A stretch of DNA of 14,913 nucleotides from JAILZP01 sp037444185 (lineage in GTDB: Bacteria > Bacillota > Desulfotomaculia > Desulfotomaculales > Desulfocucumaceae). The notes under the pieces are model-generated. The model saw only the letters and a program-made list of their open reading frames with translations, was not told where the DNA came from and ran no database searches. This document shows, in pieces, positions 6,813-14,150 of the stretch. The position numbers and the translations under genes are program-made. Where the stretch lies: assembly GCA_037444185.1 (NCBI GenBank), contig JBBIMW010000048.1:1-14913 (forward strand), in the 5' to 3' direction. Position 1 is the stretch's first letter. Every line of letters begins with the position of its first letter.

Positions 6813-7431
6813 ATGGGGTTCTGCCGCACAAAAGCGGGGGGGTATACTGATACTTATTTCGGGACCCTCCGGCAGCGGAAAGGGCACGGTTTGCAGGCGG
6901 CTGATGGATGACTGCCCCGGCTTTAATTTCAGGCTGTCCGTATCGGCCACCACCCGGCTGCCCAGGTTAGGGGAAGTGGACGGCAGGGATTATTTTTTTA
7001 TGACCAGGGGTGATTTCGAGAAACTGGCAGCCGATGGCGGCTTCCTGGAATGGGCCTCCATTTACGGGCACCTTTACGGGACCCCCGCAGGACCGGTAAG
7101 GGACGCCCTGAACCGGGGTGAGAATGTCATTCTGGAGATTGATGTGCAGGGGGGACTGCAGGTAAAGGAACGATTTCCCGAAGCTGTGCTTATATTTCTT
7201 ATACCTCCGTCCAGAGCCGAACTGGAGTCCAGGCTGAGGGGCAGGGGGACGGACAGCGGGGCCGAGATTGAAAAAAGACTTTTGTGGGTGGATACCGAGA
7301 TTGGATTTATGGGCAGGTACGACTATATACTGATTAACAACCGGATTGAAGACACTGTGGCCGGGGTGAGGTGCATTCTGGAGGCGGAAAGTTGCCGTTC
7401 CAGGCGCTTTAAGATGCCTGCCGGATGGTAA
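6805..7431 (+). CDS. gmk: Guanylate kinase
   Basis: It phosphorylates GMP to GDP with ATP, an essential step in purine nucleotide supply, in the cytoplasm. The P-loop GPSGSGKGT is at residues 20-28. The GMP-binding elements follow: SATTRLPRLGEVDGRDYFF, FLEWASIYGHLYGTP and VILEIDVQGG. The PPSRAELESRLRGRGTDS segment belongs to the lid and the end region. The ATG at 6805 overlaps the last codons of remA and gives 208 residues, close to the usual 200-207; longer upstream starts would only run through remA in another frame. The ribosome binding site is weak, so translation probably depends on coupling with remA. rpoZ follows after 38 bases. Confidence 0.93.
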   Translation: MIEWGSAAQKRGGILILISGPSGSGKGTVCRRLMDDCPGFNFRLSVSATTRLPRLGEVDGRDYFFMTRGDFEKLAADGGFLEWASIYGHLYGTPAGPVRDALNRGENVILEIDVQGGLQVKERFPEAVLIFLIPPSRAELESRLRGRGTDSGAEIEKRLLWVDTEIGFMGRYDYILINNRIEDTVAGVRCILEAESCRSRRFKMPAGW

Positions 7432-7469
7432 GTGAATAACCGTTTGAATTCCGAATGTTGGGGGGCGCC

Positions 7470-7685
7470 ATGGACCAAAACATCACTCTTGACGATCTGC
7501 TTCAAAAAGTGGACAGCCGTTATACCCTGGTGGTGGTGGCGGCCAAAAGGGCCAGGAAACTTACAGAAAAGAAAGATAACGACAGAGACAACGGTTTTGC
7601 GGTGCGGAAGCCGGTCACCGAGGCGCTGAAAGAGATTGCCCATGGCAGGATCAGATACCGCCGGACGAAGCAGGGGATAAAATGA
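7470..7685 (+). CDS. rpoZ: DNA-directed RNA polymerase omega subunit
   Basis: Omega helps fold and stabilise the beta-prime subunit of RNA polymerase. The 71-residue protein has the family core: LDDLLQKVDSRYTLVVVAAKRARKL near the start, then KPVTEALKEIAHGRI. It ends with a basic tail (RYRRTKQGIK). I chose the ATG at 7470, with GGGGGG three bases before it, because it gives MDQNITLDDLL, the usual N-terminus. An ATG at 7455 adds MLGGA and puts the ribosome binding site inside the gene. gmk lies upstream and coaBC starts one base after the stop, so all three are probably one transcript. Confidence 0.9.
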   Translation: MDQNITLDDLLQKVDSRYTLVVVAAKRARKLTEKKDNDRDNGFAVRKPVTEALKEIAHGRIRYRRTKQGIK

Positions 7686-7686
7686 G

Positions 7687-8910
7687 ATGCGAGAAGAGGG
7701 TAATATACTGGAAGGCAAATTTATAACCCTTGGAGTCACCGGGGGCATAGCCGCATACAAGGCGGCGGATCTGGCCAGCAAGCTGACCGGGCGCGGGGCG
7801 GCGGTGCACGTAATAATGACCGGGGCGGCGGGGGAGTTCGTAAGGCCTCTGACCTTCGAGGCGCTGACGGGAAACCCTGTATATACAGACCTTTTTTGTT
7901 CTTCCCACCAGTTCCGCATTCCCCACATAGACCTGGCCCACCGGGCCGACCTGTTGCTGGTGGCGCCGGCCACCGCCAATGTGCTGGGCAAGCTGGCCCA
8001 CGGCATCGCCGACGACCTGCTGAGCACTGCGGTGCTGGCGGCCTCTTGCCCCGTGCTGCTGTGCCCGGCCATGAATGTAAAAATGTACGCCCACCGGGCA
8101 GTTCAAAACAATCTGGCAAGACTCAGGGAATACGGCTATCACCTGGTGGAGCCTGAAGAGGGCAGGATGGCCTGCGGACAATCCGGAAGGGGAAGGCTAC
8201 CCGGGACGGAAACCATCATTGGCGCCGTGGAATCGCTGCTGGCGAGGCCGGCGGACATGAAGGGACTGACGGTGGTGGTGACGGCCGGGGGCACCAGGGA
8301 GCCCATAGACCCGGTAAGGTACATTTCCAACCGCAGTTCGGGTAAAATGGGCTATGCTTTGGCCGGGGCGGCCTCCGACAGGGGCGCCAGAGTGATACTG
8401 ATTTCAGCCCCCACATCATTGGAGACTCCGCCGGGGGTTGAGTTGGTGTCCGTGGAATCGGCCCGGGAAATGCATGAGGCAGTGATGCGCTTTTATCCGG
8501 GCGCCGATGTGGTGATCAAGGCCGCCGCAGTGGCCGATTACCGGTGCGGCGCCATATCGGGGCACAAGATAAAAAAGGAGGGGGAAACCCTCACCCTGGA
8601 ATTGGTCAGAAACCCTGACATACTGGGGGAACTGGGCATGACGAAAAGGGAGGGGGTAACCCTGGTGGGCTTTGCCGCGGAAACCCGCGACCTGGACCAT
8701 AACGCCCGGCAGAAACTGTCACAAAAGAACATCGACCTTCTGGTCGCCAACGATGTCACGGTGTCCGGGGCGGGCTTCGGCTCGGACACAAACATTGTCA
8801 AGTTGTTCTATGCCGGGGGGAAAGCCGAATCCCTGCCGTTGATGAGCAAGGGCGAGGTGGCCCGCAAAATTCTGGATGCGGTGCTGAAAATCAGAGGATT
8901 GGCGGATTAG
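7687..8910 (+). CDS. coaBC: Bifunctional phosphopantothenoylcysteine decarboxylase/synthetase
   Basis: The fused enzyme couples cysteine to 4'-phosphopantothenate (CoaB, CTP-dependent) and decarboxylates the product to 4'-phosphopantetheine (CoaC, FMN-dependent) in coenzyme A synthesis. The CoaC half (residues about 10-185) shows GVTGGIAAYKAADL, the catalytic His80 in FRIPHIDLAH, PAMN at 127-130 and the catalytic Cys163 in GRMACGQSGRGRL. The CoaB half (about 190-407) shows VTAGGTREPIDPVRYISNRSSGKMGYALA, KAAAVADYR and the lysine-rich HKIKKE used for the acyl-adenylate-type step. The total of 407 residues is standard. The ATG is one base past the rpoZ stop, with AGGGG about ten bases upstream. 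In many Firmicutes priA follows; here a hairpin and a convergent gene end the cluster. Confidence 0.95.
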   Translation: MREEGNILEGKFITLGVTGGIAAYKAADLASKLTGRGAAVHVIMTGAAGEFVRPLTFEALTGNPVYTDLFCSSHQFRIPHIDLAHRADLLLVAPATANVLGKLAHGIADDLLSTAVLAASCPVLLCPAMNVKMYAHRAVQNNLARLREYGYHLVEPEEGRMACGQSGRGRLPGTETIIGAVESLLARPADMKGLTVVVTAGGTREPIDPVRYISNRSSGKMGYALAGAASDRGARVILISAPTSLETPPGVELVSVESAREMHEAVMRFYPGADVVIKAAAVADYRCGAISGHKIKKEGETLTLELVRNPDILGELGMTKREGVTLVGFAAETRDLDHNARQKLSQKNIDLLVANDVTVSGAGFGSDTNIVKLFYAGGKAESLPLMSKGEVARKILDAVLKIRGLAD

Positions 8911-8930
8911 CGGGAATTATATTATACGTC

Positions 8931-8955
8931 AAAAAAGCCGCCCTGACGGGCGGCT
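8931..8955 (-). terminator. Intrinsic terminator of the acyl-CoA synthetase gene
   Basis: An 8-bp stem (AGCCGCCC and GGGCGGCT, loop TGAC) is followed on the minus strand by a run of six T. This is a classic intrinsic terminator for the gene ending at 8986. On the plus strand it also lies 20 bases past coaBC, but no T-run follows there, so it would serve coaBC only weakly. Confidence 0.85.
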
Positions 8956-8985
8956 GAAATAATACATTCCTTTAGTATTAATACA

Positions 8986-10664
8986 TTAGCCTTTTTGTTC
9001 TTTGATTTCCTCTTCCACCAGCACTCTTTTCAGTATTTTCCCCACCATGGTTTTCGGCAGCTCCGGCCTGAATTCCACCTTCTTGGGCACTTTGTACGGC
9101 GCCAGTTTTTCTTTGCAGTAGGCGATTATTTCCTGGTCGGTGGCGGTCTGGCCTTCCTTCAGCACGATGTAGGCCTTCACTGTTTCGCCCCGGTACGGAT
9201 CGGGCACGCCGGCCACGGTGGCTTCCTGGATCTTGGGATGCTCGTAGAGCACCTCCTCCACTTCCCGGGGATAAATGTTGTAGCCGCCTGCTATGATCAG
9301 GTCTTTCTTGCGGTCCACGATAAAAGTTAGGCCCTCTTCGTTCATGTAGCCCACGTCGCCGGTGTAAAACCATCCGTTTCTCAGCACCCTGGCGTTTTCC
9401 TCGGGCTTGTTCCAGTAGCCCTTCATCACCTGGGGCCCGTTAACGCAAATTTCACCTGACTGTCCCAGTGGCATTTCTTTTTCACCGGTTTCAATGTCCA
9501 TTATCTTGCAAAGGGTGTCCGGCATGGGCAGTCCTATGGACCCCTGGGCCTTGGCGTCAAAGCGGTTGGCATGGGTCACCGGGGAGGTCTCGCTCAGACC
9601 GTAGCCCTCCACCAGCCGCCCGCCGGTGATTTCCTGGAATTTAAGCTGCACTTCAAGAGGGAGGGGGGCGGCGCCGCTGAGGCATGCCCTGATGGAGGAT
9701 ATGTTATAATTCTTGAGTTCCGGAGAGGAAATAATCGCCACGTATATGGTGGGCGTTCCCGGAAACAGAGTGACTTTGTGTTTTTGGATGTGTTCCAGCA
9801 CCATTTTGAGGTCAAAGCGGGGGATCAGCACCAGGGTGGACCCGGTGTATATGCCGAAGTTCATGCACACAGTCATGCCGAAGGAATGAAAGAAAGGAAG
9901 CACCGACAGTATATTTTCTCTTCCCACCTGGAAATCCCTGTCCCATTCCATCAGTTGCAGAACATTGGCCACCAGGTTGCGGTGGGTCAGCATGGCTCCC
10001 TTGGACAAACCTGTGGTTCCTCCGGTGTATTGAAGCACCGCCAAGTCGCCGGGGCTGATGTCCACGGGGGGCGGGTTGGGGGATGATCTGCCGATGAGGG
10101 ACTTGAAATCCATCACTCCGCTGCCGGCGGGTATTTCGGCCCACTGTCCCGACTTCTTGGCCTTGATGGGGTAGAGAAGATTTTTGGGAAAGGGGAGGTA
10201 GTCCTTTATTCCGGTGGCGATGAGCCTTTTGACAGGGGTTTCCGGCGCCACTTTGAGCACCTTGGGGGCCAACAAATCCAGAAAAATCAGTGTTTCCGCC
10301 CCGGAGTCCTTGAGCTGGTGAGACAATTCCCTTTCGGTATACATGGGGTTGATACCCACCCCCACGGCCCCAGCCTCATTACAGCGTAGAAACCGATCAC
10401 TTCCTGGGGTATATTGGGCAGCATCAGTCCCACCCGGTCCCCCTTCCCGACTCCCAGATCGCTAAGCGCCCGGGCCAGCCTGTCCACCTGATCCTTCAGC
10501 CGGGTGTATGTAAGCTTGCCGCCCATGAAGACAGTGGCGGTTTTATCCGGGTATTTTGCCGCCGCCTGCTCCAGATTATTGTAGAGGGTAGTGTTCGGGT
10601 ATTGAAGGTTCGGCCTGACACCATCGGGGTAAAAATCGATCCAGAAGGGTCTGTTTTCTTTCAC
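8986..10664 (-). pseudogene. fadD: Long-chain acyl-CoA synthetase (FadD-like), frameshifted
   Basis: Members activate fatty acids with ATP and coenzyme A via an acyl-AMP intermediate. The gene is read as two frames. Residues 1-99 (10664 downwards, GTG start with AGGAGG seven bases upstream, ending FYAVMRLG) meet the second frame as AVGVGINPMY at 10368-10371. There the sequence has four G where five would restore the frame. The repaired protein is 559 residues, the normal length. It has all the family motifs (numbering after repair): YTGGTTGLSKG at 213-223, YGLSET at 355-360, GWFYTGD at 431-437, DRKKDLIIAGGYNIYP, and the C-terminal catalytic lysine in PKTMVGKILKR (about 543). The deletion could be a homopolymer sequencing or assembly error or a true mutation. 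As read, only a 125-residue truncated protein would be made from the normal start. Nothing else is damaged, which fits either a recent event or an error. Confidence 0.88.
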
Positions 10665-10697
10665 CGGCGCTCCTCCTGTTTTTTAACTTTTTTAAAT

Positions 10698-10726
10698 ATA
10701 TTAACATTAGCATAAATTTTAATCAA
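10698..10726 (-). promoter_or_regulatory. Candidate sigma-A promoter of the acyl-CoA synthetase gene
   Basis: On the minus strand TTGATT (10721-10726), 17 bases, then TAATAT (10698-10703) match four of six consensus bases each. The site lies about 35-60 bases upstream of the GTG start. The match is modest but the spacing is ideal. Confidence 0.5.
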
Positions 10727-10734
10727 TAACTTTC

Positions 10735-10748
10735 TGAATGCTTATTCA
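10735..10748. promoter_or_regulatory. Inverted repeat TGAAT-N4-ATTCA upstream of the acyl-CoA synthetase promoter
   Basis: The 5-bp arms with a 4-bp spacer lie nine bases upstream of the candidate -35. Operators of Firmicute FadR-type repressors contain TGAATGA half-sites, so a fatty-acid-responsive regulator is conceivable, but the spacing here is shorter and the match is partial. Confidence 0.3.
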
Positions 10749-10762
10749 ATTAATGTTCACAT

Positions 10763-10795
10763 GGGCAACTGACGGGGTTACCCCGTCAGTTGCCC
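10763..10795. repeat. Perfect 33-nt hairpin
   Basis: GGGCAACTGACGGGG pairs perfectly with CCCCGTCAGTTGCCC around TTA. It has a 15-bp uninterrupted stem and no T-run on either side. It lies between the acyl-CoA synthetase promoter region and a repeat-rich interval. It could be a palindromic mobile element, a protein site or a stable RNA structure. Confidence 0.9.
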
Positions 10796-10960
10796 GATTC
10801 ATTGGGGGTTTTCGCGCCTTCGGCAGGGGGTGGATTGCGGTGGCCCGGTCATATTCACCGTTTGGAACCCCGCCCGGGGCATGATCGTTATAGGCAGGAG
10901 CAGGACCCCGGGATCACGGGTACGGGATCGCCCAAGATCCTTGGGGATACCCTTAAATGT
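10796..10960. other. Repeat-rich non-coding interval
   Basis: No gene is supported here. The stretch is G+C-rich and holds several GGATC/GATCC-bearing pieces and a small hairpin at 10931-10945 (CCCAAG, ATC, CTTGGG). It looks like a decayed repetitive region, or possibly a structured transcript tail of the NYN gene, which ends at 10977. I see no strong terminator for that gene. Confidence 0.4.
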
Positions 10961-10979
10961 GTTTTGCAATACCCTCCTA
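10961..10979 (-). repeat. Dispersed 19-bp motif, copy 2 (TAGGAGRGTRTTGCAAAAC)
   Basis: On the minus strand this reads TAGGAGGGTATTGCAAAAC, 17 of 19 bases identical to 2258-2276. Its first three bases are the TAG stop of the NYN-domain gene, so the motif begins exactly at the gene end. This suggests insertion of an element that supplied or replaced the gene terminus. Confidence 0.45.
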
Positions 10980-11729
10980 TTTAGACCTGTTTGGATCCCG
11001 GATATTATGTGATTTTATCAGATCCCACTGGGGAACCAGTGCCCTGATCTCAACGCCGCTGGGCAGCATCTTCATTTCCTGGCATATATAGGAGTCGCTG
11101 ATAAGCTTGCTTAATGACGCAGACAATTTTGCTTTGTCTTCGTTGTAATATTTCGCGCATGCCTCTACGGTTTTTTCAAAAGTTGGGATAATGCCTCTTT
11201 TTTGCGCACGATCAATTGACTGTAAAAGTTTAACACAATATTCGTTTCTGTTGTCACTGCACGGCAGTATTTCGCCCGTCCATGACGCACAATCTCTGAG
11301 CTGGTTGCTCAATGTTCCTTGTACCGCATATATACCCACTCTTTTGTCTAAAAAAGTGGTGAGGTATGCAACCACGCTATGGAAATGTCCATCTCCCGTC
11401 AATAATACATACTGTTCTATGTCATTACGCTGTAAAATCGTTCTATAAATATGATCAAGCATGATAAAGTCCGTATAATCCTTTTTAATTTCAAGATTTG
11501 CACAATCAATTATATTATTGGTGACAGTCCTCAGTTTTGCCCGTTCCTTCACCATCTCTTCCCTGGTAAAGTCGCCAAAAAAAAATATATCCTCCAAGTT
11601 TCCAATTGATTTTATGTCGGTTACAAACTTCCTTATATTTGGAGTTTCTCCGAATTGAATGTATAATCCCCAGAACCAGGACTCATAATCAACAAACACC
11701 ATTGTTTTAAGTTTTCCGTTTACGGACAC
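10977..11729 (-). CDS. NYN-domain (PIN-like) ribonuclease
   Basis: NYN domains are PIN-fold metal-dependent RNases. Residues 8-150 carry the family order: VFVDYESWFWGL (Asp14), FFFGDFTREEM with LR at 66-67, KDYTDFIMLDHIY (Asp84, Asp87, Asp92) and LLTGDGHFHSVVAYL (Asp113), then KRVGIYAVQGTLSNQLRDCAS. The acidic residues fit a metal-binding site. Residues about 165-230 are helical (LLQSIDRAQKRG, KLSASLSKLISDSYICQ) and could form a winged-helix-like RNA- or DNA-binding tail, but this is inference. The GTG start at 11729 has GGGGAGAG nine bases upstream. The gene is AT-rich compared with the G+C-rich genes on both sides, which suggests transfer. It is monocistronic with its own promoter. Its substrate is unknown. 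It resembles solitary NYN proteins rather than a recognised defence or toxin-antitoxin pair. Confidence 0.85.
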   Translation of the reverse strand: MSVNGKLKTMVFVDYESWFWGLYIQFGETPNIRKFVTDIKSIGNLEDIFFFGDFTREEMVKERAKLRTVTNNIIDCANLEIKKDYTDFIMLDHIYRTILQRNDIEQYVLLTGDGHFHSVVAYLTTFLDKRVGIYAVQGTLSNQLRDCASWTGEILPCSDNRNEYCVKLLQSIDRAQKRGIIPTFEKTVEACAKYYNEDKAKLSASLSKLISDSYICQEMKMLPSGVEIRALVPQWDLIKSHNIRDPNRSK

Positions 11730-11755
11730 AATATTTATCTCTCCCCATTTAAAAG

Positions 11756-11785
11756 ATTATAAGTTGCACTCTATTCATTTATCAA
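11756..11785 (-). promoter_or_regulatory. Sigma-A promoter of the NYN-domain gene
   Basis: On the minus strand TTGATA (11780-11785; five of six consensus), 18 bases, then TATAAT (11756-11761; six of six). It lies about 27 bases upstream of the GTG start. This is the best promoter in the window. Confidence 0.8.
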
Positions 11786-11787
11786 TG

Positions 11788-11804
11788 TTCAATTCATCAT
11801 TGAA
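11788..11804. promoter_or_regulatory. Palindrome TTCAAT-N5-ATTGAA next to the NYN promoter
   Basis: The perfect 6-bp arms end three bases from the -35 element. This position fits control of NYN expression by a dimeric regulator. The site could also be chance in AT-rich DNA. Confidence 0.35.
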
Positions 11805-11870
11805 TCAATTTAAGTATTATTATAATAAGTTAAATCCTCATGTCAATAGAAAAATCCACTAAACCGCATC

Positions 11871-13976
11871 TCATTGTTTGTTCCCAATCCCGTGCCTTGC
11901 TATTCTGTCGTACAGTTTGGTCCGGCTTATGCCCAGTATCCGGGACGCCTTGGTCCGGTTGCCCCCGGTTTCGGCCAGGGCCTTTAAGATTAGTTCCTTT
12001 TCCGCCCCGGCGATATTGTCGTTCATGTTCAGCGCCGGACTTCCGTTTTCAGCGGAGGGGTTTTTGGGGTCCGGGCAATGCTGGAGATATTCGGGAAGGT
12101 GGGCCGGCTGTATTTCGCCGGAGGAAACTATGTTCAACGCTCTTTCCACCACGTTCTCCAGTTCCCGGACATTTCCCGGCCACCAGTGGGCCATCAGAAT
12201 CTGCATGGCCTGGGGGCTGACGTCCCGGACCCTGGCCCCCAGTATGCGATTGTATTTTTTTATAAAATGCTCGGCCAGTGGATATATATCGGCCTTCCGT
12301 TCCCTCAGGGGCGGTATGCGCACGGAAATGACATTCAGCCGGTAAAACAGATCCTCCCGGAATTTACCTTCCATCATCATTTTTTCCAGGTCCCGATTGG
12401 TGGCCGCGATTATTCTCACTTCCACCCGCACCGTTTTTATGCCCCCCACCCGCTCAAACTCCTTTTCCTGCAGCACCCGCAGCAGCTTGGCCTGAAGCGG
12501 CAGGGACATGTCTCCTATTTCATCCAGGAAGAGGGTTCCCTGGTGGGCCAATTCGAATTTGCCGGGCTTTCCTGTGCTTTTGGCGCCCGTAAAGGCGCCG
12601 CCCTCGTATCCGAAAAACTCGGATTCCAGGAGGGCGTCCGGCATGGCGGCGCAGTTGACTTTGACAAAGGGGCCCTTTCTGCCGGATTGGTTGTGTATGG
12701 CGGCGGCGAACAGCTCCTTTCCGGTTCCGCTCTCTCCCAGCAGCAGGATGCTGGAAAGGCTGCGGGAGGTCTGTCTGGCCATGTCTTTAACGCCGGCCAT
12801 CAGTAAGCTGCTGCCCACAATGTCATCGAAGCCGATGCCTTTGTGGGTGACCCTGGAAAGCTCGTCGCGGTAAAAAGAGATCTGGTTTTCCAGGGCTTCC
12901 AGCCTCTTGGCCATGTCTGTGAGGCGGTTCAGCCCCCTGAAGGTTACCTTTGCCACAGCGCCCAGTATTTGGCCGTTCCGGGTGATGGGCAGTCTGGTGA
13001 TAATGCAGCGGTTGCCCCGGATGGTTTTCAGATCTCCTAGATCCGTGACGCCGGTGCTGACTATTTCTTCTAATCCCAACTCGGGGAGTATTTCGCCCAC
13101 ATTGCGGTTCATCACATCCTCCGCGCGAACACCGAGGAAATCCAGCATGGAGCGGTTGACAGTGGTGACAACGCCCTGGCCGTTGATGACTAGAAGGCCG
13201 TCATAGGCAAGATCCAGCACCGTGGCCAGGGTTTCCTTGATTTCTTTTACGCTTTCAAATTCATGGGCCAGTTTCTCATATTCGGTGAGATCGTGAAGAA
13301 CGGCGATGGTTCCCCCGGGAGCCCCCCGGTTATATACCGGAAGGTATTTGGCCAATATACCCGGCACCCCATGGATTCTATGCCAATTTTTTATATTTTC
13401 ATCGTACATGACCTTATCCAGCCTAACGTTGGGCAACACATCGGCCACAAATCTGCCCAGTATGTCCTGGGCATTGACTCCCAGCATACCTTCGGCGGCG
13501 GGGTTGATTACGGTGATGATGCTTCTGCTGTTGGCGGCCAGAACCCCGTTTTCCAGGGCGTCCAGCAGGGAGGACAGTTCCCGGGCCTGTCTCTCGCTGC
13601 GGGAGCGGAGGTTTTCTATGATGCTCATCTGGGTTACCATTCCCAAGGGGTTGTTTTCCTTGTCGACCACCACCACCTGGCTCAGTTCTTTTTCTTGCAT
13701 AAAACCATACACGTCGCCAAAATTCATATCCTCGTCCACACATATGGCGGGCCGGGTGAAGAAACCGGCTATGGCGGCGTCCAGGGAAGCTCCCTTGAGG
13801 AGTGCCCTGTAGAGATTGTGTTTGGTCATCACCCCAAAGACCTTGTTCTGCCTGTCAACCACCGGAATCGCATCCAGCCGGGTCCGCGAAAAGGTGGTCA
13901 CTGCATCCTGCAATGTGTTATCGGGCCTCATTAGCACATCCTTGTGGTAGGATATTGACTTTGCCTTGGCGCCCAT
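11871..13976 (-). CDS. Sigma-54-dependent activator with CBS pair and two PAS domains
   Basis: Such proteins bind upstream sites, and their AAA+ domain opens promoters of sigma-54 polymerase. In numbering from the ATG at 13991: two CBS domains (about 11-65 and 74-130), which often bind adenine nucleotides; PAS domains (about 140-235 and 255-350); then the AAA+ domain (about 388-620) with Walker A GESGTGKE at 419-426, the sigma-54 contact loop GAFTGA at 465-470, Walker B TLFLDEIGD at 487-494 and the FREDLFYRLNV segment. The C-terminal Fis helix-turn-helix is at about 668-702 (GGNRTKASRILGISRTKLYDRI). No receiver domain is present, so sensing is likely by nucleotides and PAS ligands. I prefer the ATG at 13976 (GGGGGG about seven bases upstream) over the ATG at 13991, which has no good site. 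Its targets are unknown. The divergent hydrolase gene and fadD are neighbours only. Confidence 0.95.
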   Translation of the reverse strand: MGAKAKSISYHKDVLMRPDNTLQDAVTTFSRTRLDAIPVVDRQNKVFGVMTKHNLYRALLKGASLDAAIAGFFTRPAICVDEDMNFGDVYGFMQEKELSQVVVVDKENNPLGMVTQMSIIENLRSRSERQARELSSLLDALENGVLAANSRSIITVINPAAEGMLGVNAQDILGRFVADVLPNVRLDKVMYDENIKNWHRIHGVPGILAKYLPVYNRGAPGGTIAVLHDLTEYEKLAHEFESVKEIKETLATVLDLAYDGLLVINGQGVVTTVNRSMLDFLGVRAEDVMNRNVGEILPELGLEEIVSTGVTDLGDLKTIRGNRCIITRLPITRNGQILGAVAKVTFRGLNRLTDMAKRLEALENQISFYRDELSRVTHKGIGFDDIVGSSLLMAGVKDMARQTSRSLSSILLLGESGTGKELFAAAIHNQSGRKGPFVKVNCAAMPDALLESEFFGYEGGAFTGAKSTGKPGKFELAHQGTLFLDEIGDMSLPLQAKLLRVLQEKEFERVGGIKTVRVEVRIIAATNRDLEKMMMEGKFREDLFYRLNVISVRIPPLRERKADIYPLAEHFIKKYNRILGARVRDVSPQAMQILMAHWWPGNVRELENVVERALNIVSSGEIQPAHLPEYLQHCPDPKNPSAENGSPALNMNDNIAGAEKELILKALAETGGNRTKASRILGISRTKLYDRIARHGIGNKQ

Positions 13977-14008
13977 TTTTTCGCCCCCCATTGTGTGCTT
14001 GATATGAT

Positions 14009-14038
14009 TTTAACACAACTGTTTTAAATTTAGCACAA
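14009..14038 (-). promoter_or_regulatory. Two direct repeats TTGTGYTAAA with 20-bp period
   Basis: On the minus strand TTGTGCTAAA (14029-14038) and TTGTGTTAAA (14009-14018) begin exactly 20 bases apart, about two helical turns. They lie 30-60 bases upstream of the sigma-54 activator start. This fits a tandem binding site for an activator or the autoregulator. Confidence 0.45.
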
Positions 14039-14150
14039 ACCCGGAATAGTAATTAAAAAAATATTAATAAATGATTGGTCACTCAGTTTTTATGTTACTA
14101 TGGTATTGACAGGCTGTCCATTCTATGGGAGGCCGGAAGGAGGGCGCCTT

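Noticed and set aside
9571..10086. Long plus-strand open frame inside the acyl-CoA synthetase region
   Set aside because: It is antisense to a clearly recognised enzyme with full motifs, so it is a shadow of a G+C-rich gene.
10790..10984. Small open frames in the interval before the NYN gene end
   Set aside because: They have no ribosome binding site, have odd composition, and run across repeat motifs.
11817..11828. Palindrome TTATTATAATAA
   Set aside because: A 12-bp AT-only palindrome is likely by chance in this AT-rich spacer and lies away from the promoter boxes.
12078..12806. Long plus-strand open frame inside the sigma-54 activator
   Set aside because: It is the antisense of the AAA+ domain and has no recognisable protein features.
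14106..14111. Perfect -35 box TTGACA ahead of the hydrolase gene
   Set aside because: No acceptable -10 box occurs 16-18 bases downstream; that position is GC-rich (GAGGCC) and runs into the ribosome binding site.
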